Assembly (NCBI RefSeq): GCF_000308435.1 | Contig: NZ_BAFR01000034.1 | Location: forward strand, 62,001 to 126,000 | DNA: 64,000 nt | Direction of reading: 5' to 3' | From: Nocardia araoensis NBRC 100135 | GTDB taxonomy: Bacteria; Actinomycetota; Actinomycetes; Mycobacteriales; Mycobacteriaceae | Shown here: positions 48,376 to 56,569 of the stretch, piece after piece | Layout: every line of letters starts with the position of its first letter | Position numbering within the stretch: the first letter of the stretch is position 1 | Notes under the pieces: generated by a model | Databases searched by the model: none | Told to the model about the DNA's origin: nothing | The model's input: only the letters and a program-made list of their open reading frames with translations | Position numbers and translations under genes: made by a program

Positions 48376-48464
48376 GCGCGCGGTGCGCGCCCGCGCGGGA
48401 TGCGAAGCGCGTGGGGGACGAGTGTGGTACGGGTGAGGGGTCATGGGTCGGTTAGGAGAAGTAG

Positions 48465-49106
48465 GTGACCGTGCGGGTCTTTCTCGTCGATGATCACGCC
48501 GTTTTTCGGTCGGGTGTGCGTGCTGAATTGAGCCGCGAGACGGACATGGAGGTGGTCGGGGAAGCAGGCGGGGTCGCGGAAGCGGTGGCCGGGATCAACG
48601 CCGAACGTCCGGACGTCGTCCTGCTCGATGTGCACATGCCCGACGGCGGTGGGGTGGCGGTGCTGGCGGGTATCGAGCCAGGGCCGGTGTGCCTGGCGCT
48701 GAGTGTGTCCGACGCGGCCGAGGACGTGATCGCGGTGATCCGGGCCGGGGCCAGAGGGTATGTCACCAAGACGATTTCGGGAGCCGAGCTGGCCGACGGC
48801 ATCCGCCGGGTGGCGGGCGGCGATGCGGTCTTCAGCCCGCGCCTGGCCGGGTTCGTACTGGACTCGTTCACCGGGAGGTCCCCGGTGCCCGAGCCGCCCC
48901 TCGACCCCGAACTCGATTCCCTGACCCCGCGCGAACTGGAGGTGCTGCGCCTGCTCGCGCGCGGCTACACCTACCGCGAGATCGCCGAATCCCTCTTCAT
49001 CTCGGTGAAGACCGTGGAGACGCACGCCTCCAACGTGCTGCGCAAGACCCAGCAGTCCAACCGCAACGCCCTGACCCGATGGGCCCACCGCCGCCGCATC
49101 GACTGA
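48465..49106 (+). CDS. NarL/LuxR-family response regulator
   Basis: 213 residues from GTG 48465. The receiver domain has VFLVDDHAVFRSGVRAEL and VVLLDVHMPDGGG with Asp55 as the phosphorylation site. It ends with a LuxR-type helix-turn-helix (LTPRELEVLRLLARGYTYREIAESLFISVKTVETHASNVLRKTQQSNRNAL). It is the cognate partner of the PspC kinase upstream and probably controls the divergent PspC/LiaF-like operon. The output genes cannot be named from the sequence. Convergent with the Ser/Thr kinase gene, 42 bp between stops. Confidence 0.95.
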   Translation: MTVRVFLVDDHAVFRSGVRAELSRETDMEVVGEAGGVAEAVAGINAERPDVVLLDVHMPDGGGVAVLAGIEPGPVCLALSVSDAAEDVIAVIRAGARGYVTKTISGAELADGIRRVAGGDAVFSPRLAGFVLDSFTGRSPVPEPPLDPELDSLTPRELEVLRLLARGYTYREIAESLFISVKTVETHASNVLRKTQQSNRNALTRWAHRRRID

Positions 49107-49148
49107 CCGCCGTTCGGTTGCGCGTACCCGCGGCCGGAAGCGTCGGCG

Positions 49149-50270
49149 TCAGAGGACGGCGACGATGATCCCGATGATGATGACCAGGCCGATCAGCAGT
49201 CCCACGGCGATGGCCAAGGGGGCGTTGCCCGGCTGGGAATTCTTGGTGCGCTGCGGGGGTGTGGCCGCGGCCGCCCCGGCGAGGTTGCGCTGTGGGCGGG
49301 GAAGCGGCGTGGAGTGCGGGCTGCGGATCCCGGACGCCGAGTTGCGTGCGGCCCAGAACGGGATGGTGCCGTCCTCGGTGCGGACCGGCGCGCCGAGAAT
49401 GTACGGTCCGGTGCCGGGACCGAAAGCGGCGGTGAGGATTTCGTCGCGCGCCTCGGCCATGGTCGGGCGGCGCTGCGGCGCGGGCTCCATCATGTGCAGC
49501 AGCGCCTGGGTGAGCATGCCGCTGCGGGTCGGCGGGATGATCTGCGCCATGGCCGCGCGGTGCACGATGACGTCGCTGTCTTCGTCGAAGCCGTACGGCG
49601 GCTGTCCTTCGATCGCGGTGTAGAGCGTGGCGCCGAGGGAGAACACGTCGCTGGCCTTGGTCGGTTGCGCTCCGCGGGCGACCTCGGGAGGCAGGTAGGA
49701 GGGGGTGCCGGTGATCACGCCGTCCGGTTCGTCGAGCAGATCGCCCGCACCACGGGAGATGCCGAAGTCGCTGAGTTTCGCCATGCCCACGCCGGGGCCC
49801 CGGTCGGCGACGAGGATGTTGCCCGGCTTGATATCCCGGTGCACGATGCCGACCGCGTGCGCGGCGGCCAGCGCGTCGGCGACCTGGGCGCCGATCTGCG
49901 CGACCTCGATCGGCGGCAGCGTGTCGACCAGCGCGAGCGCCTTCGCGACACTGCGGGAGGGCAGGTGCTCCATCACCAGCCAGGGCTCACCGGCCTCGAG
50001 CACCACGTCGTACACGGCGATCGCGTGGTCGTGCGAGAGTTTCGCGGCGACCCGGCCCTCGTGCATGATCTGGTTGCGGACCGCATCGGCTTCGGCCTCG
50101 CCGAGCCCGGCCGTGGTGAGCACCTGCTTGATCGCGACGTCCCGGTCGAGCAGGCGGTCGTGTGCCAGCCATACCGCGCCCATACCGCCGCCACCCAGCT
50201 TCGACTGGAGGCGGTAACGGCCTGCGACGAGATATTGGGGGCCGACAGTGGGACGAGCGCGTTCGGTCAC
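49149..50270 (-). CDS. Membrane Ser/Thr protein kinase (PknB family)
   Basis: 373 residues from GTG 50270; an in-frame GTG/ATG 21 codons upstream is possible. Hanks motifs are complete: YRLQSKLGGGGMGAVWLAHDRLLDRDVAIKQVL, GIVHRDIKPGNILVAD, KLSDFGISRGAG, GTPSYLPPEV and DVFSLGATLYTAIEG. A Pro-rich linker is followed by a C-terminal membrane helix (PLAIAVGLLIGLVIIIGIIVAVL) with no outer domain at all, so it cannot sense ligands through PASTA repeats. Targets are unknown; the FHA proteins in this window are conceivable partners but lie 40 kb away. Confidence 0.93.
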   Translation of the reverse strand: MTERARPTVGPQYLVAGRYRLQSKLGGGGMGAVWLAHDRLLDRDVAIKQVLTTAGLGEAEADAVRNQIMHEGRVAAKLSHDHAIAVYDVVLEAGEPWLVMEHLPSRSVAKALALVDTLPPIEVAQIGAQVADALAAAHAVGIVHRDIKPGNILVADRGPGVGMAKLSDFGISRGAGDLLDEPDGVITGTPSYLPPEVARGAQPTKASDVFSLGATLYTAIEGQPPYGFDEDSDVIVHRAAMAQIIPPTRSGMLTQALLHMMEPAPQRRPTMAEARDEILTAAFGPGTGPYILGAPVRTEDGTIPFWAARNSASGIRSPHSTPLPRPQRNLAGAAAATPPQRTKNSQPGNAPLAIAVGLLIGLVIIIGIIVAVL

Positions 50271-50705
50271 GGGTGCAGGGTATCGGAAAATGGGGCTAGC
50301 TGGCCTGATTCGTGTTCGCGTATAGGCGGACATGAGGCACTGCTATGTGCCACGCCCGCTCCGGGTTCGGATGTGTGCTGCATACCATACCGATGAATCG
50401 GTGCCGGGCGGGATAGCCGGGCGCGCGCCGGATCCCGTCCGACGAGCCGCGCGGCGGGCAGAGGGAAAGCTGCGGCGAGGTTGCCGGCGGCGGCCGCGTG
50501 CCGCGCCGACGGCTTTCCCGGCGACGGGCTGCGGGCGCGAAGCGAGGGCTCTCGCGGGATTGCCCGCACTGTCTCTCGCATCGACGTCCGGGAGCCTCGG
50601 GCCTGCGCAGATTCCGCTCTGGGCCGGGTCGCGCCCGCGTGGCCGCGACACGGGGCCGCCGAACCCTTGACGGAAACCCGGGGGTCGGTTTCTACTGTCT
50701 CGGTA
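50271..50705. other. Spacer between the kinase gene and the imuA' SOS box
   Basis: GC-rich, with no frame that carries family motifs or a plausible ribosome site. It separates the divergent kinase and mutasome operons. Together with the imuA' leader, 50271-50814 is gene-free. Confidence 0.5.
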
Positions 50706-50721
50706 TCGAACGTATATTCGA
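50706..50721 (+). promoter_or_regulatory. LexA/SOS box upstream of imuA'
   Basis: TCGAACGTATATTCGA: the TCGAA/TTCGA arms are perfect and extend to ATCGA/TCGAT. It fits the actinobacterial LexA consensus TCGAAC-N4-GTTCGA with one deviation in the right half. It lies 94 bp before the imuA' start. DNA damage would relieve LexA repression of imuA'-imuB. Confidence 0.85.
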
Positions 50722-50814
50722 TACGAATCGATAGCTGAATCGGTGCTGACCCTCGAATAGAGGGTCGCTCCGCATGCTTCGCCTCGGGTCCATCGCGGGA
50801 AGTAGGTGGTTGAG

Positions 50815-51603
50815 ATGGGTTCGGATGCGATATCGCAGGGAGGGGTGAATCGGGGCGCGCTGTCGCGCGGTGGTGGGCGGGAAAATGCGCCCTCCCTGGC
50901 TGAACTGCGTAGACGCATGGCAGCGGTGCCGGGGCGCGGTGAATCGACAGCGCATCGGGCTCCGCTCGGGGACGGAGCGCGTCGAGCGGCGCTGCCGGTG
51001 CCCTCGGCTCTCGCGCCGCTGTTGCCGGATGGTGGCTTGGTCAAGGGGTCCGTGGTGGCCTACACGGGAGCGAGTTCCCTGCTGGCCGGCCTGCTCGCCG
51101 CGGTGACCGAGGATGGCGGGCACGCCGCGGTGGTGGGCATGCCCCGGCTCGGTCTGCTCGCCGCGGTGGAGATGGGGGCGCAGTTGCGGCGGCTGGCCGT
51201 GATCGCCGATCCCGGCCCCGACCCGGTTGAGGTGGCCGCGGTCCTGCTCGACGGGCTCGATCTGGTCGTGCTCGGACTCGGGGGCGCCGCCGTCGCGCCC
51301 GCTCGCAGCCGGGTGATCGCGGCCCGCGCCCGCAACAAGGGCGCCACCCTGGTGGTCGCCGACGGTCGCTGGCCCGGTGCGTCCCTTCAGCTCGATGCCC
51401 GCATCGCGGGGTATGCCGGTCTCGGCCGCGGGCGCGGACGCTTGCGTTCGCTCGGTTTGACGGTCGAAGTGCGCGGCAAGGCGGGACCGCCACGGCGCGG
51501 GCGGTTGGATCTGTGCCCGAATGCGGGGCGCGTGGAATGGGTACTGCGCGAAAAAGCAGCTCTGCCTGTCGAAGCCGTCGACACCCAGGAGGCGGTGTCG
51601 TGA
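50815..51603 (+). CDS. imuA: ImuA' RecA-like mutasome accessory protein
   Basis: 262 residues from ATG 50815 (a GTG three codons earlier is possible). It is a RecA/SulA-like protein: [101 protein letters not shown]. ImuA', ImuB and DnaE2 form the actinobacterial damage-induced mutagenesis complex; ImuA' joins ImuB through its C-terminus. It is preceded by an SOS box, and in gene order follows guaA as Rv3395c does. imuB starts 25 bp downstream. Confidence 0.93.
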   Translation: MGSDAISQGGVNRGALSRGGGRENAPSLAELRRRMAAVPGRGESTAHRAPLGDGARRAALPVPSALAPLLPDGGLVKGSVVAYTGASSLLAGLLAAVTEDGGHAAVVGMPRLGLLAAVEMGAQLRRLAVIADPGPDPVEVAAVLLDGLDLVVLGLGGAAVAPARSRVIAARARNKGATLVVADGRWPGASLQLDARIAGYAGLGRGRGRLRSLGLTVEVRGKAGPPRRGRLDLCPNAGRVEWVLREKAALPVEAVDTQEAVS

Positions 51604-51628
51604 GGGCGGCGGCCCGCAGGGCGGCGCC

Positions 51629-53215
51629 GTGATCCGGCCGGGATCGAAGCGGGTGCTCGCCCTGTGGTGCCCGGACTGGCCCGCGGTCGCCGCGGCGGCG
51701 GTGGCGGGACTGCCCGCGACGCGGCCGGTGGCGGTGCTGTTCGCCAACCGGGTGGTGGCTTGTTCGGCGATCGCGCGAGCCGAAGGGGTCCGCCGCGGCC
51801 TGAAGCGCAGGGAGGCGCAGGCGCGCTGCCCCGAGCTGTACCTCGCGCAACAGGATCGGGATCGGGACGCGCGACTGTTCGAACCGCTGATCGCCGCGGT
51901 GGCCGCGACGGTGCCGGGGGTGGAGGTGCTGCGACCCGGGCTGCTCGTGCTCGGTGCGCGCGGCGCGGCGCGGTTCTTCGGGTCCGAGGAGGCGGCGGCC
52001 GAGCGCTTGGTCGACGCGGTGGCCGCGGCCGGGGCGGAAGCGCAGATCGGGATCGCCGACGAGCTGTCCACGGCGGTGATCGCCGCCCGGCGCGCCGCGA
52101 TCGTGTCCGCGGGGGCGGGAGCGCGGTTCCTCGCACCGCTGCCGGTCGGGGAGCTCGCGGTCGAACCGAGCCTGGCCGCCCCGGAACGCGCCGATCTGGT
52201 CGATCTGCTGCACCGCTTGGGTCTACGCAGGATCGGCGATTTCGCCGCGCTCTCCGCGGCGGAGGTCGGCTCCCGGTTCGGCGCCGACGCCGTGCTCGCG
52301 CATCGCTGTGCCAGAGCCGAACCGGAGCGTCCGCCCTCGGCGCGGCAGCCACCGCCGGATCTGGTGGTGGAATACCGCTGTGATCCGCCGATCGAGCGAG
52401 TCGATGCGGCGGCCTTCGCCGGTCGCCTGCTCGCCATCCGGCTGCACAGCGCGCTCGCCGATGCCGGGCTGGCCTGCACCAGACTTTCGGTGCATGCGGA
52501 AACCGCGGCGGGGGAGCATCTTTCGCGGATCTGGCGCTGTGCCGAGCCGCTCACGCCGGAGGGCACGGCGGATCGGGTGCGCTGGCAGCTGGACGGCTGG
52601 CTCACTCGGCGTGACGGCGCGCGGCCCACCGCGCCGATCACCGTGCTGCGGCTGGAACCGGTCGAGGTGGTCACCGCGGGCGCGCTGCAACTCGGCTTGT
52701 GGGGCGGGGACGGGGAGGAGGACGAGCGTGCCCGCCGTGCGCTGATCCGGGTGCAGGGGCTGCTCGGCGGGGAAGCCGTACGGGTCGGCGTGCTGAGCGG
52801 CGGACGTGGACCCGCCGAACGAATCACCATGGTCGCGTTGGGTGACGAACTCGTCCCCGCGGCCGACCCCGCGCAGCCATGGCCGGGCCGGCTGCCCGAG
52901 CCCGCCCCCGCCGTGATTCTGCTGAACCGTCCGCTGGTGCGATTGGAAGCCGCCGACGGCGCGCTCGTCAAGGTCACCGACCGCGCCTTGTTCGACGCCG
53001 ATCCCGCGCTGCTGCGCTGGGGGAGCAAACAGTGGCGGCTCACCGGCTGGGCGGGCCCGTGGCCGGTGGACGAACGCTGGTGGGCCCCCGATTCGGACGA
53101 TGCGGAATTCACCGCACGCGCACAGGTCCAACTCGACGACGCCCCCGCAGCCAGCCGCGTGCTGCTGCTGGTCTATCACGACGAAACCTGGCGCGCCGAA
53201 GGGATTTACGGCTAG
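51629..53215 (+). CDS. imuB: ImuB, inactive Y-family polymerase-like clamp adaptor
   Basis: 528 residues from GTG 51629. The N-terminal 350 residues follow the Y-family polymerase fold (RVLALWCPDWPAVAAAAVAG, ARAEGVRRGLKRREAQARCPEL, LHRLGLRRIGDFAALSAAEVGSRFG) but lack the acidic catalytic triad, as in all ImuB. The motif QLGLWG corresponds to the beta-clamp-binding QLPLWG of M. tuberculosis ImuB. The C-terminal part (about 400-528) recruits DnaE2 and ImuA'. It is cotranscribed with imuA' under LexA control. Confidence 0.94.
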   Translation: MIRPGSKRVLALWCPDWPAVAAAAVAGLPATRPVAVLFANRVVACSAIARAEGVRRGLKRREAQARCPELYLAQQDRDRDARLFEPLIAAVAATVPGVEVLRPGLLVLGARGAARFFGSEEAAAERLVDAVAAAGAEAQIGIADELSTAVIAARRAAIVSAGAGARFLAPLPVGELAVEPSLAAPERADLVDLLHRLGLRRIGDFAALSAAEVGSRFGADAVLAHRCARAEPERPPSARQPPPDLVVEYRCDPPIERVDAAAFAGRLLAIRLHSALADAGLACTRLSVHAETAAGEHLSRIWRCAEPLTPEGTADRVRWQLDGWLTRRDGARPTAPITVLRLEPVEVVTAGALQLGLWGGDGEEDERARRALIRVQGLLGGEAVRVGVLSGGRGPAERITMVALGDELVPAADPAQPWPGRLPEPAPAVILLNRPLVRLEAADGALVKVTDRALFDADPALLRWGSKQWRLTGWAGPWPVDERWWAPDSDDAEFTARAQVQLDDAPAASRVLLLVYHDETWRAEGIYG

Positions 53216-53219
53216 GCCC

Positions 53220-53918
53220 TCATTCCGGGCGCGACCACACGGTCGCCAGCGTGAACGGATGTCCGCGCAGGGCGGACCATTTCGGTTTGCGGGCCAGCCA
53301 CGCGTCGTCGACCAGTGCCTCGGCCACTTCGGTGAGGACCCAGCCCGCGGCCAGACCGGCCGACAGGTGCTCGCTGATCAAGTGCAGGTGGGTGCTGATC
53401 GCCACCGGTTCGCCGGACGGGTCGGTGTAGTGCGTCGGCATTCCGGACACCATGATGAATTGCGGGTGGTAGCTGACCAGTACGCAGCGCGCGCCCGGCG
53501 CGGCCAGCCGCCAGGCCTCCGCGTAGAACGGCGCCAACTCCGGTAGGTGCTCATCGATCAACGAGGCGATCACCAAGTCGTAGGCGCCGTCCGGGAGGCC
53601 GGTGGCCCGCACATCCGCTCGGGTCAGCGTGGTGTGGGCGCCGCGTTCGGCGGCCAGCGCCAGCATCCCCTGGCTCACGTCGACGCCGTCGATGTGCGGT
53701 ATTCCACGGTCGCGCAACCAAGCTCCGGTTCGCCCGGTGCCGCAGCCGAGGTCGGCCGCGCGCCGCACTCCGCCGAGGTCCGACCGCAATCGCCCGAGCA
53801 GTGCGAGATCCATTTCGTCCAGGACGGTTTGCTCGTAGGTGGGGGCCCAACCGTCGTACCCCGTGGCCACGTCGACGGTGCGATAGTCGCGGCGATCGAA
53901 ATCGGCGAAGGAGGGCAT
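53220..53918 (-). CDS. Class I SAM-dependent methyltransferase
   Basis: 232 residues from ATG 53918. The SAM-binding motif is AADLGCGTGRTGAWLRDRGIPHIDGVDVSQGMLALAAERG, followed by DLVIASLIDEHLPELAPFYAEAWRLAAPGARCVLVSYHP. The fold is complete; the substrate cannot be inferred. Its stop lies 4 bp from the imuB stop, so the two transcripts converge. It is divergent from the alpha/beta hydrolase at 54030. Confidence 0.88.
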   Translation of the reverse strand: MPSFADFDRRDYRTVDVATGYDGWAPTYEQTVLDEMDLALLGRLRSDLGGVRRAADLGCGTGRTGAWLRDRGIPHIDGVDVSQGMLALAAERGAHTTLTRADVRATGLPDGAYDLVIASLIDEHLPELAPFYAEAWRLAAPGARCVLVSYHPQFIMVSGMPTHYTDPSGEPVAISTHLHLISEHLSAGLAAGWVLTEVAEALVDDAWLARKPKWSALRGHPFTLATVWSRPE

Positions 53919-54029
53919 GCGGCGAGTATCGCTCCGAGTCCGCCCACGCGCCAGGCAATTATCGCGCGTTGGGTGATCAGCGCTACACCACGCGGGGCCG
54001 GGGCATGACTGCCGGTATCCTCGTTGGTC

Positions 54030-54785
54030 GTGGATCTGACGCTGGGCCAGGTGACATTCGGAGACGTGCGAATCGCCTATCGGGATTCGGGGGTGGGCGC
54101 GGTCAGCGACATCCCCGTGCTGCTCGTGCACGGCATGGGCGGCGACGGGCACACGTGGGACCGGTTCGCGCGTGTTCTCGTGCGATCCGGACGCCGCGTG
54201 ATCATCCCCGATCTCCGCGGACACGGCCGTAGCTCACATACCGATTCCTATCTTTTCGACGAGTTCGGCGACGATCTGCTGCGCCTGTGCGACCACTTGG
54301 AGCTGCCCGCGGTGGATCTGGTCGGGCATTCGCTCGGCGGTTACGCGGTGTCGCGCGTCGCGCAGGAGCGGCCGGAACTGGCGCGCAGGCTGGTCATCGA
54401 GGAGTGCCCGCTTCCGCTGCGGTCCGGCGCCGAGGAAGTGCGCCTGGCTCGCAGGCTGCCCACCGTGCCCGAACTGTGGCACGCCACCTCCAGCCTGGTC
54501 CGGCACCCGGGCGCGGTGCTCGCGTTCGACCGCTCCATGACGAAGACCGCGCTCGAGCAGTTCCGCAAGCCGAACCCGGAGTGGTGGGACCGCCTCTCCG
54601 ACATCACCGCGCCCACTCTGGTGTTGTGCGGCGGACCGGGCGGCATGGTCGATCCCGAGAAACTCGCCATCCTGCGGGACAGCCTCGCCGACTGCACGGT
54701 GACCAGCTTCACCTGTGGTCACAGCATCCACCGCGACCGCTACCACGAGTTCGCCGCGGCTGTGCGGCCGTTCCTCGCGGGCTGA
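54030..54785 (+). CDS. Alpha/beta hydrolase
   Basis: 251 residues from GTG 54030 (a TTG two codons earlier is possible). Complete triad: LLVHGMGGDGHTWDRFA (oxyanion), [27 protein letters not shown] with the nucleophile serine, LVLCGGPGGMVDPEKL in the acid region and TCGHSIHRDRYHEF with the histidine. The acid strand reads PGGMVD with the Asp late, so the exact acid is not certain. Substrate unknown; similar to many alpha/beta hydrolases of Mycobacteriales. Confidence 0.88.
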   Translation: MDLTLGQVTFGDVRIAYRDSGVGAVSDIPVLLVHGMGGDGHTWDRFARVLVRSGRRVIIPDLRGHGRSSHTDSYLFDEFGDDLLRLCDHLELPAVDLVGHSLGGYAVSRVAQERPELARRLVIEECPLPLRSGAEEVRLARRLPTVPELWHATSSLVRHPGAVLAFDRSMTKTALEQFRKPNPEWWDRLSDITAPTLVLCGGPGGMVDPEKLAILRDSLADCTVTSFTCGHSIHRDRYHEFAAAVRPFLAG

Positions 54786-54871
54786 CGCCTCTGTCCGCAA
54801 CCGTGGGCGGCGCCCACGCGGTGGCGTCCGGAGATCTTCCCGCCACTCGCGGAGTGTCCCCGCGGGGAGGT

Positions 54872-55837
54872 TCACCAATGGGTACCGGGTACCCAGCGGG
54901 CGGCGCGCCGCAAGGCCGTGCCCGTGACGCGGCGCGCGGTCGATCGGGTTCGGGGCTCGGGGAGCGCGGTGGCGGGTTCGGCCGATTCGCCGGGGGTGGT
55001 CTGCTCGCCTTTGGCCGCTGGGGAATCAGGTATGGCGCGGTAGTAGCGGTGTAGGACGCGGTCGCGGATCTTCGGGGTGAGCAGCGCGCCGTATTCGGCG
55101 ATGGTGCCCAGCGGCACGTCGATGCGCTTGGGCCGTTCGATCAGCGCGCGCACGATGGTGGCGGCCGCCCACTCGGGCGACTCTGCGGGGCCCTGGTCGC
55201 CGCTCGGGGCGATCATCGGCGTGCGCACCAGCGGCATGTGGATGGTGGTGAACGTGACGCCGTCCGCCATCGTCTCGACGGCCGCCACCTCGGTGAACTT
55301 GTCCAGCGCCGCCTTGCTGGCCAGATATGCCGAGAATCGTGGCGTGGCCATCTGTACGCCCGCGCTGCTGATGTTGACGATGTGCCCGAACTTGCGTTCG
55401 CGCATCTGCGGCAGCAGCGACAGCGTCAGCCGCAGGGCGCCGAAGTAGTTGACGGCCATGGTGCGTTCGAAGTCGTGCAGCCGGTCGGTGGAGCGGTGGA
55501 TGGCGCGGCGGATGGAGCGGCCCGCGTTGTTCACCAGCATGTCCACGTGACCGTGTTCGTCCAGCACGGTCTTCACCACGTGGTCGACGGAATCGGAATC
55601 GGTGACGTCGCAGGAATATCCGTAGGCCGAGCCGCCCGCGGCCCTGATCTCGTCGACGACCGCGGCGAGTTCCTCACCCCGGCGCGCGAGCAGGAACACG
55701 GTGGCGCCCTTGCCCGCGACCGCGAGCGCGGCCGCCCGGCCGATTCCGGAGGACGCTCCGGTGATGAGGACGTGCCGCCCGGTGAGGTCGCGGTTGTGGC
55801 GCCGGCGCGGGGCGGGCTCAGCGGATGCGTCGGTCAT
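54872..55837 (-). CDS. Short-chain dehydrogenase/reductase (acyl-CoA reductase-like)
   Basis: 321 residues from ATG 55837. The NADP-binding motif is VLITGASSGIGRAAAL, with NNAGRS, and the active-site set HIVNISSAG and YLASKAALDKF. The C-terminal extension (ALIERPKRIDVPLGTIAEYGALLTPKIRDRVLHRYY) is typical of SDRs related to fatty-acyl reductases and the reductase half of mycobacterial AcrA1. It could reduce a fatty acyl or ketone substrate. A perfect palindrome directly upstream (55867-55888) suggests control by a TetR-type repressor. Confidence 0.88.
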   Translation of the reverse strand: MTDASAEPAPRRRHNRDLTGRHVLITGASSGIGRAAALAVAGKGATVFLLARRGEELAAVVDEIRAAGGSAYGYSCDVTDSDSVDHVVKTVLDEHGHVDMLVNNAGRSIRRAIHRSTDRLHDFERTMAVNYFGALRLTLSLLPQMRERKFGHIVNISSAGVQMATPRFSAYLASKAALDKFTEVAAVETMADGVTFTTIHMPLVRTPMIAPSGDQGPAESPEWAAATIVRALIERPKRIDVPLGTIAEYGALLTPKIRDRVLHRYYRAIPDSPAAKGEQTTPGESAEPATALPEPRTRSTARRVTGTALRRAARWVPGTHW

Positions 55838-55866
55838 CGCTGCTCCTTTGCAGGTCTGGTAGCCAC

Positions 55867-55888
55867 GAACTTACTTCAAAGTAAGTTC
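55867..55888. promoter_or_regulatory. Palindromic operator upstream of the SDR gene
   Basis: GAACTTAC (55867-55874), TTCAAA, GTAAGTTC (55881-55888): 8-bp perfect arms, 30 bp before the SDR start. Length and spacing suit a TetR-family dimer. No TetR gene is adjacent, so the regulator would act in trans. Confidence 0.6.
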
Positions 55889-56033
55889 TCTGCCAAGTGC
55901 TCTCGATCGCGTCCGGGATCGGCCGCCCCGGCTGTCGCGGCGTGTCGCGCCGACGTGGCGGACGGGTTCGAGAACCGCACGCGGCCTGCGGATTTGCGGG
56001 TGTGCGAAACGCATCGAACAACTCTCGAAACGT

Positions 56034-56049
56034 TCGAACATATGTGCGA
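56034..56049 (+). promoter_or_regulatory. LexA/SOS box upstream of the small helical-repeat gene
   Basis: TCGAACATATGTGCGA matches the consensus with one mismatch in the right arm (GTGCGA for GTTCGA). A partly overlapping TCGAAACGTTCGA palindrome lies at 56025-56037. The box ends 10 bp before the ATG at 56060 and overlaps the alternative ATG at 56042, which argues for the later start. Confidence 0.75.
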
Positions 56050-56059
56050 TACTCAGCGC

Positions 56060-56515
56060 ATGTCGGACGATCGGATGGCGGAGGTGTTTGCCGCGGTGCG
56101 GCTCGGTGGCGTCGACCCCGCGGCGGGGCGACGGGCGTTGGAAAAGCTCTGGGACGAACTCGGTGAACACGGCGGAGCGTTGCAGCGCTGCGTGGTCGCG
56201 CATCATCTCGCCGATCTCCAAGAGGAGCCCGCCGAGGCGCTGCGCTGGGATCAGCGCGCGCTGGCCGCGGTGTTCGGGCCCGGCGTGCCGCTGGACGAAG
56301 GTCTGCGCGGCTTCTTGCCGTCGCTCTATCTGAATCTGGCCGACAGTCATCGCCGGGTCGGCGAGTTCGAAGTCGCCAGGATGCAGTTGGCAATCGCTCG
56401 CGGGCATCTCGACGTCCTCGCCTCCGATGCCTACGGCGCGCTCATCCGGACTCGCCTGCGGGGTGTCGAGGCCGCTCTGGCCGCCGGTTCCGTCGAACGG
56501 CTCCGGGCATCCTGA
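56060..56515 (+). CDS. Small TPR-like helical protein in the SOS cluster
   Basis: 151 residues from ATG 56060. It is all-helical and TPR-like: VDPAAGRRALEKLWDELGEHGGALQRCVVAHHLADLQEEPAEALRWDQRALAAVFGPG, SLYLNLADSHRRVGEFEVARMQLAIARGHLDVL. No signal peptide or membrane segment. It has its own LexA-type box and is followed 54 bp later by dnaE2 with another. This suggests DNA-damage induction and a possible adaptor role with the mutasome. I know no named family. Confidence 0.75.
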   Translation: MSDDRMAEVFAAVRLGGVDPAAGRRALEKLWDELGEHGGALQRCVVAHHLADLQEEPAEALRWDQRALAAVFGPGVPLDEGLRGFLPSLYLNLADSHRRVGEFEVARMQLAIARGHLDVLASDAYGALIRTRLRGVEAALAAGSVERLRAS

Positions 56516-56537
56516 CCTGCCTGTACATCGCCAGGCT

Positions 56538-56553
56538 TCGAATGTATGTTCGA
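56538..56553 (+). promoter_or_regulatory. LexA/SOS box upstream of dnaE2
   Basis: TCGAATGTATGTTCGA: TCGAA/TTCGA arms perfect, right half GTTCGA identical to consensus. It ends 16 bp before the GTG start, overlapping the ribosome site region. LexA would repress dnaE2 until DNA damage. Confidence 0.88.
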
Positions 56554-56569
56554 GGCGAGGAGGTGAGTC

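Noticed and set aside
46846..48444. N-terminal 530-codon extension of the PspC/LiaF-like gene opposite the histidine kinase
   Set aside because: Low-complexity His/Arg-rich translation that merely mirrors the kinase gene; the PspC domain begins at the ATG near 46845.
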